From Bryum argenteum (lineage: Eukaryota; Streptophyta; Bryopsida; Bryales; Bryaceae): a DNA stretch of 64,000 bases. The translations under genes were made by a program, and so were the position numbers. The stretch is taken from contig CM073321.1 of assembly GCA_037043015.1 (NCBI GenBank), positions 10,052,001-10,116,000 on the forward strand, written 5' to 3'. The notes under the pieces were generated by a model, which made no database searches, was not told the DNA's origin, and was given only the letters and a program-made list of their open reading frames with translations. Below, one piece after another: positions 47,797 to 58,329 of the stretch. Each line of letters starts with the position of its first letter. Positions within the stretch are counted from its first letter, which is position 1.

Positions 47797-48905
47797 TTAA
47801 GGCAAATTCTTCCCACTGATTCGGTCCTGATTCCACAAATATGGAAGATTACGGCTCAAGAGCATATACAACTCTGAGTCCTTTGACAGTTCATTATGCG
47901 TGGGTCTACGATGAAAGAGTCTCGGCAAAATTCTCAGGACCGTTCAAATGCACGGAAAGACATATCTCGCCTATCCTCTTTAATAAGTCGGACTTTGGCT
48001 CCTCCGGACAGGAATGGTTCCACGGAACAGTGAAAAGTGTGTTCTTTGTGGGAACCGCAATGCAAGTCTCAGGCTTGGAATCGACAATGAGCAAGTTATC
48101 GTCATTAAAATTGGCACCCTTCCTAGGATACAACCGCCGTCGAGGATATTTTAAGAGGATGGGATTTGTCGTGCCAGGGTACTTGGCGAATGCGTAATTC
48201 TTCAACAACAGATTATCGCATTGGTTAGAAGCCAAGACAAGTCCAGGGGCAGCGTCTGACTTTGAGAACAAAAAGCAGCAGAGTCCATGGACAACCTTAG
48301 GCTCTAGGGTACTCCAGACATGGATGTGGCAAAACAAATTTAGTAAGCGAAGGAACCCGGTCAACCCGGGTCGACAGTAGACGACCCTGCCGGCAACTAA
48401 GGTTGGGACGGTGGAGGAAAACACCGAAGGATTATTCGGATCCGGAAAAGACAGGCACTCTGCAGGCGTTGGGGTAGACACAGAGGCCATCAAACATAGA
48501 ACCCCGTCCAACTCCAACATCACATTCAACCACTTGGGCTTGGACCGTAAAAGACTGCGGGAGATATGCATAATGGGTAGCTCGGGCAAGATAAGCTGTT
48601 TGGGATGTTTGGACGGTCCTGCCTGCAGTGAGGGAACACGTAACAAAGGCAAATGGTATTAAAACAAGAGGGTGTGTACCTTGCAAAATGGTGAAGTATG
48701 CAAAGAACTGCCAGCACTGATTGGGTATTGAACCGCCACACCCAGAGGTAACATGAGGTGGTTGGCGGGGGATTTTGAAGCAACCGGACGGAACAAGGTA
48801 TTCAGAAGGGGGGCCTGGTAGAAAAGGACGATGTTTAGGGCCTTGTGATGAGAAGGACGCAGAGTCACTGAAGACAAAAAGTGATGTGAAATAAAAGAGT
48901 CTCAA
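47797..48905 (-). pseudogene. HAD/FCP1-like protein of element 2
   Basis: Exon 1 (about 48905-48680, FSDSASFSSQGPKHRPFLPG) and exon 2 (48622-47797) flank a 57-nt intron. Motif blocks as in the plus copy: KWLNVMLELDGVLC, HIHVWSTLEPKVV, LLKYPRRRLYPRKG, LLIVDSKPETCIAV. The first Asp of the HAD motif is Glu here too, while the second Asp is kept. A frameshift near 47915 separates the block ENFAET from the conserved tail LSKDSELYMLLSRNLPYLWN; the stop is TAA at 47799-47797. No ATG aligns with the plus-copy start (TTG instead), so translation start is uncertain. Neighbours mirror element 1. Confidence 0.65.
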
Positions 48906-49001
48906 TTTTATTGAATGATGTTCCAAGAAGTACAACGATTATAAGTGTACTATGTACAAAAAGCGAAACAACATCCAATAATTCGGAGACTACTCGTTGA
49001 C

Positions 49002-49304
49002 CTACTCGCCGCCATCGGTGCCGGACTCCTGTCAAACAAGGAGCGCCGGCTTTAAGATTACTAAATGCGAAAACTTCAAGACATGAGGGAATAGCAGAGC
49101 AACTGCCATCACCATCAACGATCACAAAGACAAAGAGAAGGAAAGTATAGTAACTAACCTCTGGATTTACCGATGGAGTTATAGCCGTCTCAGTAGCAGC
49201 CACGGGAGAGTCATGGGAAGGAGCAACCTCTGAATGCTCCCCCACATCCAATGCGACAGCAGAGGTGTGATGGGTCGGCGTCGGCGCGGGGAAACCACCG
49301 ATGT
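49002..49304 (-). pseudogene. 3' exons of the element 2 coiled-coil/Gly-Arg gene
   Basis: An exon fragment (49304-49159, GGFPAPTPTHHTSAVALDV, ending TPSVNPE at a GT donor) and the last exon 49028-49002 (ESGTDGGE, stop TAG) match the end of the plus-strand gene (NPT, intron, ESGIEDRE-TAG). The 5' part of this gene is found 13 kb away at 62604-63998; element 3 splits it. AATAAA follows at about 48915 on the minus strand. Confidence 0.6.
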
Positions 49305-49327
49305 GAGCGTTGAGCGGTGAGCGGTAA

Positions 49328-50176
49328 AGTTTGAGCGGTAAGAAAAAAAAATTAAAAGTTAATGGCCCTATTACCATGTAATGGGTGGTTCTGAAAATTT
49401 GAAATGGTTATTTTTAGGCCTAAAAGTACCCAAAACCGTGGATATAGGTCCTTTATGCATTTCTTTGCATGGTATTGGGGTCCTACAATATTTCATAAAT
49501 ATTCCACATTTGTAAGTTTAAGTAAAAGTTAATTAAATTAGGGTTTACATCATCATATGTAACCCGTACAATTCAAATCATAGACTGGCCTCGTTCACTC
49601 TCAAAGACAATACTTTAACTGAAATTAGGGAGGGCCCATTAGGACATCAATAAATTTACTCTAATTATTTTAATATGTATAGTATAATTAGGGCTGACGT
49701 CATCAATTTCCTATTACACTTATAAAAAATATATGTAAATTCTTTCTGTATTTATAATGTGAAGTTTATAACTTCAAGTCGTCTTTCCGTGTCTCCTTGT
49801 AAGGTGTACAAAAAGACATTCACGTGGCATTGTAGTGGTCCGAGTTCGAATCTCCTGGGGCTCGTTTGAGCGTTGCAGTGCGTCGTAAAGCAGCTATCCT
49901 GAGCTATACAAACAGTGAACTAGAGCCCCTACCAACATTGGCTAGAATGAATCACTTCAATTGAAAATAAAGAAACGTTCTGAAACTTTTAGTTTGCATT
50001 GAGTTTAAAACTTAAACATTTAGATATAAATTAAGAAAGCATTAAACTTTCATGATTAATAGGTAAACATCATATATAGATATATTAACGTATAATAAAA
50101 CCACATGTATGACCAATGCCGTAGGGCAACTATATATCTCTACGTAGTCCAAACCAAACCAGGAAAATACAAACTA
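49328..50176. other. Left subterminal part of element 3, no gene
   Basis: AT-rich sequence between the left terminus of element 3 and the stop codon of the ParB/methyltransferase gene. Apart from the SINE-like unit at 49790-49935 nothing was recognised. Confidence 0.5.
49790..49935 (+). mobile_element. tRNA-derived SINE-like element, copy 2
   Basis: B-box-like GGTCCGAGTTCGAATCTCC at 49837-49855 followed by CTCGTTTGAGC, as in the copy at 850-1078 (opposite strand). The A box is degraded. Limits are approximate. Confidence 0.4.
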
Positions 50177-53100
50177 CTAAGAAGTTGATGGTGAACGACC
50201 ATTAAAGTGTTGGTCACACTGATCAGCCTCATCGTCTATAAACGCAAGCACTCTCGAGCTGAAGTGTCGACGTCTACTAGTGTCGGATAAGACGGGAGAA
50301 GGGGCAGCCACAAATTCCTGAGGTATCCGCTCCGCATAAGATGGTAGGGTGAAGGTTTGCGGAGGACTGCTGTAGGGACTTGCGCCGCCAATCAAGCGTG
50401 GATTGGAACCTGCGATCCTAAAAGTACAGAAAAAGTCAATACCAATCAATTTCTAGCAATTGAAGGTGACAATAGAAGGGGGTTGGGGAAAGTAAGAGAT
50501 AAATACGCACAAAATGTTGGGTGTAGCTTATTCTGAAGCGGTTCAGATGTGTCACTGTCGTAGTCATAAACTGGACCCGAATTGCCGCTTTCTTCCTCAA
50601 AAGCGGTACCATCCACGTATGCCGATAAAAGTCCGTCAAATATCTCTTCAACAGCTTCAACAGCAATGAGATGACGGTTCGATCGCGCGCAGGCAAGCAC
50701 GGAAGCACCTACATACCAGCAACCAACATCAGAACTACAATATTGAATAAATTGAATGAGAGATGGTATTAGTTACAACTAACCAGTACTAGGGCTCCAG
50801 TCAAAGACGATTCCCCGCTTGTCTGTGAGAGAATCAATAAAATACTGGATGAAGGAGGGATCCTTCTCTCGCGAGCCACGCCACGGGGTACCATCTTCCT
50901 TCTTCCGAATGGAATCATTGCTCGCAAAATTGAAAACATGGTCCTCCTCGTCGGGAAGAATAGGTACACCTGCGTACTCTTTTGCAACCTGTCTTATGGA
51001 GAATCTCGTGGCAAATGACTTCCGAACAAAAACCTTAATGTGGAAGTTGTGTGTCTGCAAAATCCACTAGATGAGAGAAATTTAAAGAAACTTTGTAAAT
51101 AATCATGAATAATAATTTGAATGTAGAATGAAGACCATACCGTTTTTACGTGGGGGTTCGTCGAGGCCATTGGCATGGGATTATATCCCCACCAATCTCG
51201 CACCATTCGGAATTCAAAAGCCTTTGACTCGGCATCCAGAGCTTTCTCGACTCGACGGTCCTTGGGATGCATAACAAGTATCGCACCCTCGTCTGTCAAG
51301 TTGTAGAAAGCAAAAAAGAAAACACTCGCGAAGTAGCTTTTCTCTCGCTTGTTCCATGAAGGGATTTCGACGGGCGACACGTCAGGCACGGGTAAGTTCT
51401 CGGGAACGTCTGCGTAGAGGAGATCAATGCCGGGATGCGAGTGTTTCGCACCCATCTCCTTACATGGGTACTTCCTGTCCTTGCCAATCTTTGGAAATCA
51501 CAAAAAGTTACACATGTTATAAGCGATGTGTTCCCATCAGAATTTAAGAAATAAAGAATGTAATAAAAAATTTAAGACACAATACTTTTCTGATGTGGTT
51601 GATGATGTCCATGACCTGTGTGTCCCAATCTTTTGTTTCATGAGCTGCCTTTTGAACAGAAGCTCCGATGTCCCCTTTTTCCAAGTACATTGGGAGAGAA
51701 ATAGTAATCTCAGAAGACAAACACTCTCCAACATGCTTCGGTTCAAAGGAATGGGAGTGAAGCGAACTTCTTTCCGGAGTTGTGGTCGGCTGTGACAGAT
51801 TGAGGAGGGGACCCTGCATTTGTAAGAGTGCCTGCAGAAATCTGAGTCAGTTGTCGACCGCGTCTACGTGCATTGTTGGTCGCTTCATGTGATGCCTGAG
51901 TCAAATCAGCTTCTTCTGGACCTTGAATGTCTTCTGCGAGGGGAGCAATTTCTTTGGATTCTTCGTGAAGATCAACTACAGGCTCCGCTACAGCGTTGCG
52001 TCGTTTTTTGTTGGCCCGAAGTTTGAGCGGTTGAGCAGAAGGAGGTGAAGAGAGAGGGGCAGGATCGGCTAGCAAAATTGAGAGGTCCTCATCGTCGTCA
52101 TCGTTGTCTATCTCCATAGGTGCGGAGCCAGCAGCGCTTGTACCGAGGTTTCGTATAAGATGCTTCTCCTCCTTATGAACGTAGTTATCCTGGCACTCAA
52201 GGAACCAACCACCAGTCAGTAATTGTGTTGTGGTAAACCGCCTCTGTTGCTCACTGGAGAAGAACGTGGAGGGATCGTTGGACACGGAGACGTCATGGAA
52301 CTCTAATGGAATGGCCCAAGAAGCTAGTGCTCCTTTCGCAACAAGCTCTTGTTTCAGATACCTACATTCAAGAAAATAAATTAGAATGACAGAATTGAAT
52401 GTTTAATAAAAAATATGTTACATTGAAATGATAATCGAAATACATACCAGAATAAAAGACGTTTTATTGTAACTTTGCCACCACCATTCTTTTGAAGATC
52501 GGAGCCTTTAATGAACCTCGGGCTAGCATTAAGAGAAAGGTAGTTTCCAAATGCCTTCTCCTATAAAAGCAACCTCCACTTCTCAACGTACGCAGATGGT
52601 TTTAAGACGGAATCATTCCATTGAATGTTGAGATTGTCATCTTCCACTAGTTTCTGCAATTCAGTTGAAAGGGATTGCTCTAGCTGGAAAAGAAGAAATT
52701 TCGTTAGAATTAAAAATATTGTAACGACAATACTATAGAAAACACGGTAAAATCCTTTAAGTTACCTGAGCCCAAAGAGATGCGCGATGTAGGAAAGCAA
52801 GCAATGTTTTATCTTTCATCGGACGGTCTTCCGGAAAGTGAACAGATCGACGAACTTCGGATGATGAGTTCCACCACTGCAGCCACTTTCCCTTGAAATC
52901 GAAGTGAATGTTTGTGGTGGCTACCATTTGCAAACGATCAATTGTCATATCCGGTTTCTCGTTATTGCTGTAGTGAGAGTAAATCTGCACATGAAGGAAA
53001 TTGACAAAGTTCAATTGTGATGTATGACTAAAAGACCATTAGGCTAATATTGAATTTGAGTAGGAAGCGAAGTATACCTCTTTTGGGAATACCTTCCCAA

Positions 53101-54456
53101 GTTTGTTGTTGGCAACAGCGACCATCTTGTCGAAATTCTTGCCGCGAATCAATTTAATTTCTGATTTAATGGCGTTATCCATGGCACTCCATAATCCCGG
53201 CCCTGTTTGTTTATCCTTAGGTACAGTGGCGTAGTAAGTTGCTTCAGCCTCATCCGATGCTTTCGCTAACCTCCTCTGTATAAAATTTCAATAGCAGTCA
53301 GAAGGTGCGAAGATCCAAACGCAAATAATTACGATAAAGCACATGAAAATCAACCTACCGCATACAAGAATTTGACGAAAACGTCAAGTGTAACCGGATA
53401 CCAAGTTTCTTTTTTGGCTTTGGCGTTTTTGCAAATTCTGTAATCTTCCGGGGAGATGAGGTCCTTGAAGTCCTCCAGTTTCAATTTCCCAAATTTTCTC
53501 ATGCGTTGCAATTTTGCACACAGACCGTCTTCGACATGGTCATGTTCGGTAGACCTACACAGCGGGATCAGAAATTAGGAATAGCCAAGTGAAAGAAATG
53601 AAATAAACATTTTCGAATGAATGCGACAAGTACTTACCAATTTATGTCGTTCATGGCGTCTAGAAGGAGATTGCTCTCTCCACGAGCATCGAGAACGATG
53701 CAGTCGAGTGAGATGTACCACGAAGGATCCATCTTGTGGTATCTATCAATGTGACGCATCCAGGCAGTAACACGGTGGTTACCTTCGTACACATAGTAAT
53801 ACTTGCCACTGAGATGTTGAAGATCGGGATCAGACTCCAGCATCGTCTCGAACTCATCATTTGCAGCTTTCCACAGGATTAGACCAAACTGCATCATCGG
53901 CACCAACCATTTTCTCTCTCCCTTTCCTATCAAAGGGAGAAACGTACATCACCCGATCGCCTTCTCGATAGCCTTTGTTGAACTCATTCTCCAACTTCCT
54001 CACGTCTTGTTCCGATATAGGACGAACCTTTGGATAACATTCGAGACGACACAAAGGAATCAGCATGCGAGACTTTTTAACAGGTTTGAATCGAAACCTG
54101 TTAATGATCGCAATGGAATCACTTTTGTGAATCATTCTCATTTCGTTAGCACTCCAATCTGGATCTTTGTCTTGAAGATGAGTTGGCATATGGACGATTC
54201 CAACATTGACACTCCCAGGCAGAGGAGTGTCTTCATCTTCGGAAATTGCCTCGAGTCCATCATGATGGTGCACGGCTTCAGGATGAGGCTGAGTTTTGGA
54301 AGGACTCTCTTCCGGGAGTCCACCGCGAATGTTATCAACATTAGCGACAGTTTCACGTAACTGTTCATCTCCATCGATCGAGAGAGTTCGTGGAGAAGGA
54401 AAAAGAGGCGGGGTGAATTCGTCATCTTCATCGGTATGGTCTTGAGCTAAGTTCAT
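50177..54456 (-). CDS. ParB-like domain plus DNA methyltransferase, about ten exons (element 3)
   Basis: Exons by splice sites: 54456-53638, 53554-53359, 53275-53078, 52984-52766, 52683-52448, 52361-51586, 51488-51141, 51054-50784, 50708-~50515, 50417-50177. After an acidic N-terminus, residues ~160-270 look like ParB/sulfiredoxin: RLECYPKVRPISEQDVRKL, then YYYVYEGNHRVTAW (GNHR core) and SLDCIVLDARGESN. The C-terminal third fits a beta-class DNA methyltransferase: HPGIDLLYADVPENLP at the DPPY position, NLTDEGAILVMHP, then GIVFDWSPSTGASVLACAR, where D-x-x-x-S-T-G resembles motif I (DPFAGSGT), followed by LIAVEAVEE. Breaks: a frameshift near 53900, a TAG in exon 5 (LLL-stop-EKAFG, from CAG) and a frameshift near 51790, so this copy is probably decayed. 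ParB-methyltransferase pairings are known in phages and bacterial mobile elements. Target DNA methylation is inferred; catalysis is uncertain. Confidence 0.7.
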
Positions 54457-55254
54457 CTGGCAATATAGAAACCAAATTCAGCACACCACCAAAAATAATA
54501 AGAGTGTGTCAAATTAACAATGCGATAAAAGTAAATAAACACAATGGCTTTATAATCAAATACATGATAAACTCATGAGATCAACAAACGAGACAACTAA
54601 GGTGAGCGCAATTTTGCGGCAAGTCGTGGAGAGCGTCTTGGGGCATCTCTAGCTAATTCTTTCGCCTCGAAACGTCTAGCTTTGGCCCCATTTTGTTTAA
54701 TTCGCAGGTTAACCGGTCGTGCAACCCGATCAACGTCAACACATGAAGTGAGACGGACAGGGGAGGTAGGAGGTGGAGTAACGGGAACGGAAGATAATGG
54801 TATCACTAGACGACGGGACTCTACGTAAGCCATGACACTATCTCTCAGAGTTGACAAGAAGTTGTCCGCGTCAGACTCCTCTTCAAGAACAACTTTCTCT
54901 CGCTCTAATGGATCCTGGAAAACCACACAAAACCAAAGGTATGTCAAATTCCAGAGAGCGTTAACCAACATTAAACACTATCCACCATCTACCTAATTAT
55001 AATATATATAATAGAACAAGATAATAGAACTTTTAAAAAATAAAACTACTATCACAATCGACCAAAGTTTCACAGATGAATGCGTTAAATACACACTCCA
55101 AGCACACGAAGGGTTCATGGTTCCGAAACCTGGATACTAACAAACGGAGGGCCTTTCACCCCCTCCCATGCTCTTTATCTAAAAATAAGGGAGTGGGAAT
55201 TGAGCGACGAATCTAAAAACTCAGAGAAAGAAAAATTTATAAGGCAGCGCTTTA

Positions 55255-55800
55255 CTAGTGCACAGGAGGACCACGAGTCACACGAAGACCACAACGGGGA
55301 GATCATGAAGGTAAGAGGAATCTAAAATTTTTGAAAAAAAAAAGTGAAAAAAGACAGAGCTCCCCGAGCCTTCACAACAAGGCGATGACGAGGTGGTGGC
55401 GAGCGCGAGCCCAGACCACGCTCTAAGACAGGATCCTCGCGGGCAAAGACAGACCCCTGCCAAGCTTCAGAGCCACTTCGGAGCTCGAATTCCACAAACA
55501 TCCGCGAGAAGCCATCACATGATACCCGAATCAGCAGAAGGCAGGGGACGACGTGGTGGCGAGCTCGACCTCGAACCAACCTCCAAGGCTGGATCCTCGC
55601 GGGCAATGCCTTTCACCTGCAAGCTTACCCGCATCCCCAACCTCGAAGGCGGCACATGAGTGCACAGGAGGACCACGAGTCACACGAAGATCACACAATA
55701 GTGGCGACCAGGGGCTGTGCGGAGGTGTGGCATTCGACCTCAGCAGTATTCAGCAGAACATGTAGTATCCCGAAAACACCATGGACAAGTTTCCACTGCA
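55255..55800. repeat. Duplicated GC-rich segments inside an enlarged intron
   Basis: CACAGGAGGACCACGAGTCA occurs at 55261 and again at 55662. GGATCCTCGCGGGCAA occurs at 55431 and 55591, each preceded by a related GTGGTGGCGAGC block. These look like a decayed insertion with internal duplication, not coding sequence. Confidence 0.6.
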
Positions 55801-56139
55801 ATCCCGCACACACTGTGACCATGATAAAACAGAACTTCAAACATTTCAGGTCTCCATACTTACCTTCAATCGGTTGAAGTAAAAAGCCTCCAATTCGGCC
55901 CGCGTTTTGACTGCATCTCGTTTTGATGGACAACAAGCTGATTTGTAATATTCCTTGTAAAACTCCGCAAACAAGCTAGACTCGGACGATTGCATACTCA
56001 CATTCTGGAGATCAACCTCGACGTTCTCTTCTTCTGGCTGATTCGTTACTTCATCTTCTTCCCCCAATCTCGCCATTTCTCCCTGTACTTGTGCAAACGC
56101 AGCTCCTTCTTCCAACACTAACTGGACATTCAAACATCA

Positions 56140-57060
56140 GACACTCACAGTCGAGAAGCAAAGGGAGGCCATGAAGATCATCGTTCTTATCATGCTCGTT
56201 GACGTCCACCCAAATCCAACTGTTAAATATAGCTACATCTCTGACAAAGCTCGATTTCTGACTCTGAGGTGCCAGTGCTTTTTTTTAGCCATCTGACAAT
56301 TCATACTAATATATTTCTGCCGAGCTATTCACTAAGCGGAATCAACGGGAGTATTTTCTAATGTAGGTCCTGGCAAGGGCGGCGCTTGAAAGAAGCCAGC
56401 CGATGCCATGGCCACACCGAAGTTCATCGTGCGCAAAAGTCACCGAGACAGCGGAGGATCCGATGACAGCAGAGGATACGATGTTCCCGAGGGACTGCCA
56501 AGCTCGGCGGATCAGCGTTTAGCGGAAAGTGACGAAGGCCAGCTGAGAGGCTTTGGAGTGGTGTGATCCGGGTATCATCGGGCTGCGGATCCGGATACAC
56601 TGGCGGGCATCGGGGTTCGGCGAAGCCCTGCTCGCGGTTTCAGTCCACCATGCGGCTGCCGTGATGCTGCCATGGGGCTGCCATGGAGCTGCGATGGGGC
56701 TGCCATCGGAGTGCCGTGGGGCTGCCATCGGGCTGCCATGGGGCTCCCACCTCGACAAGACCCTCTCTTCAAATTACTAATACAGTACTTTGTCCGCATT
56801 AAATTTATCAATACAATATATTGTACTTTTGATCAGCGCACTTAGACAGTGCAAACAATATTAAGATGAATTATACGTATGACATCAAACCAAACGAATA
56901 CTCATTAGTTTTAACATTATATACGGTTCATGAGACTCTTGTTTGTATTTGTCCAAGAAACCATTAAACTCGCATCGTTCTCTCATACATTTGAATACGC
57001 ATGTTTCGTATATTTCAAACCACCATCAGAACCATGGTTGCACTATATGAAATAGATTAC
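56140..57060. other. Stretch between exons with a short GC-rich tandem repeat
   Basis: Between the identified exons of the unrecognised gene. At 56651-56752 about eight imperfect copies of a ~12-nt unit GGGGCTGCCATC occur. Otherwise AT-rich and featureless; an exon may have been missed. Confidence 0.4.
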
Positions 57061-57839
57061 TCAGTCCTGTGTCCTGATATTGAAGAATGAACTCTCCTTG
57101 ACAGTATACTTAACCAGCCCTAGGTCCTCCCAATATACCAGGAAGTAGGGTTTCCCATGTACCTCCTCTAAGTCTTTTGCACTTGTCTCAAATCCATCCG
57201 CTACCTCATTATGTGTCCCCGGCTGAGAAAAGGCTTATGCTCGCTCGCCAATATCAGTGACCCTTTTCTCTTCAAAAGTTGCTGCTTCATCTCCTGATCC
57301 ATCGTCTTCCTCTTCCAATCCTATTTGATCCTGAAGTCAACCCATTTTGTAATTAATCCATATCCCGTATTTATGGAATATATTGACGTTTACAAATATC
57401 CACATAATTGTATCATAGACTACTTTATTACCTCATGTGTAGAGTCCACACCTCCATCGTCATGCCCATCTACGCAAAGAGTCTCGCTAGACGTCCTGAA
57501 CTGCCCTCTACGCCCTTCTTCCTCCTCGGCTTCTGCTTCGTCTGTCCCGACACTCTCCGGGACGCTGTCGAGGTTGAGCGATCGCATTTTGATAGTCCGC
57601 CTGAATGGCGGTAGCACATCATCGTCGATCAAGAGGTCATACCCGTCTGGCTCCCGATCATCGCCGCTACAGCTTCTCCCATCGCGATTCCGCAAAGCAC
57701 TACACCTTTGCGCTTTAGAATTAGTAAACTTCCTACCACCTCTCCGCTTCTTCTTTCGCTGGCCTATCTCTTTTCCTCTCTCACTACCGCTAGCGGATTC
57801 GTCCATACTGCTTGCAATAAGATATCTTATCACACGTAG

Positions 57840-58329
57840 AAGCTAACGAGTCCAAGTAATCCCACTACGAATGAAGATGTCAAACTATCAGTTTGAACTC
57901 CATTATGTAAGCTCCCCATGCGGCTAAGAAACCCTAATCAGCCACCGCGTATTTCCTAGCATCCCGCTATGACCGTGTCTGACAATCCATAATAAGTTAA
58001 CTTTTAATCGCATCTATTATCTAACTAAATATCTGACAATGACTGCCGCCGTCACTTTACATCTTGCACCTACTTATTTTATCGAGGAATCTATTATTTT
58101 TTATCGTAACTACTTAATGGCATTTTGTCAGTCCAGAGAATTTAAATATTATGGGTAATGCGCATTCAAATCATCATGCTCACAATTCAAAGTATCCGGT
58201 ATCTATACGTTTTATTATAAGTAATTACGCCTAATAGGTATTCTATACCTATGCAATCACCCTACACCAAATTCTCGTATTTCAACATTCGAAACGCACC
58301 TGAGACTCTCTTTCTCCGCGCACTTGTTG
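57840..58329. other. Divergent intergenic region of element 3
   Basis: About 500 bp between the start of the minus-strand unrecognised gene (57806) and the start of the plus-strand MULE gene (58330), so it should contain both promoters. No clear TATA box or repeat was singled out. Confidence 0.35.

Larger units (their letters stand above)
54597..57806 (-). pseudogene. Unrecognised nuclear-type protein of element 3
   Basis: Exon 1 (57806-57432) starts ATG and encodes MDESASGSERGKEIG, then the basic run RKKKRRGGRK (nuclear-localisation-like) and an acidic Glu run. Exon 2 from 57330 has an in-frame TAA (GERA-stop-AFSQ, from CAA) and the block KPYFLVYWEDLGLV. A later exon ending at 55864 carries YKEYYKSACCPSKRDAVKT. 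The last exon 54914-54597 reads DPLEREKVVLEEESDAD and ends with a basic tail RRSPRLAAK and TAG. The 949-nt intron before it (54915-55863) is ten times the usual size here and holds duplicated GC-rich segments. I do not recognise a domain. It lies 140 bp upstream of, and on the same strand as, the ParB/methyltransferase gene. Confidence 0.45.
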
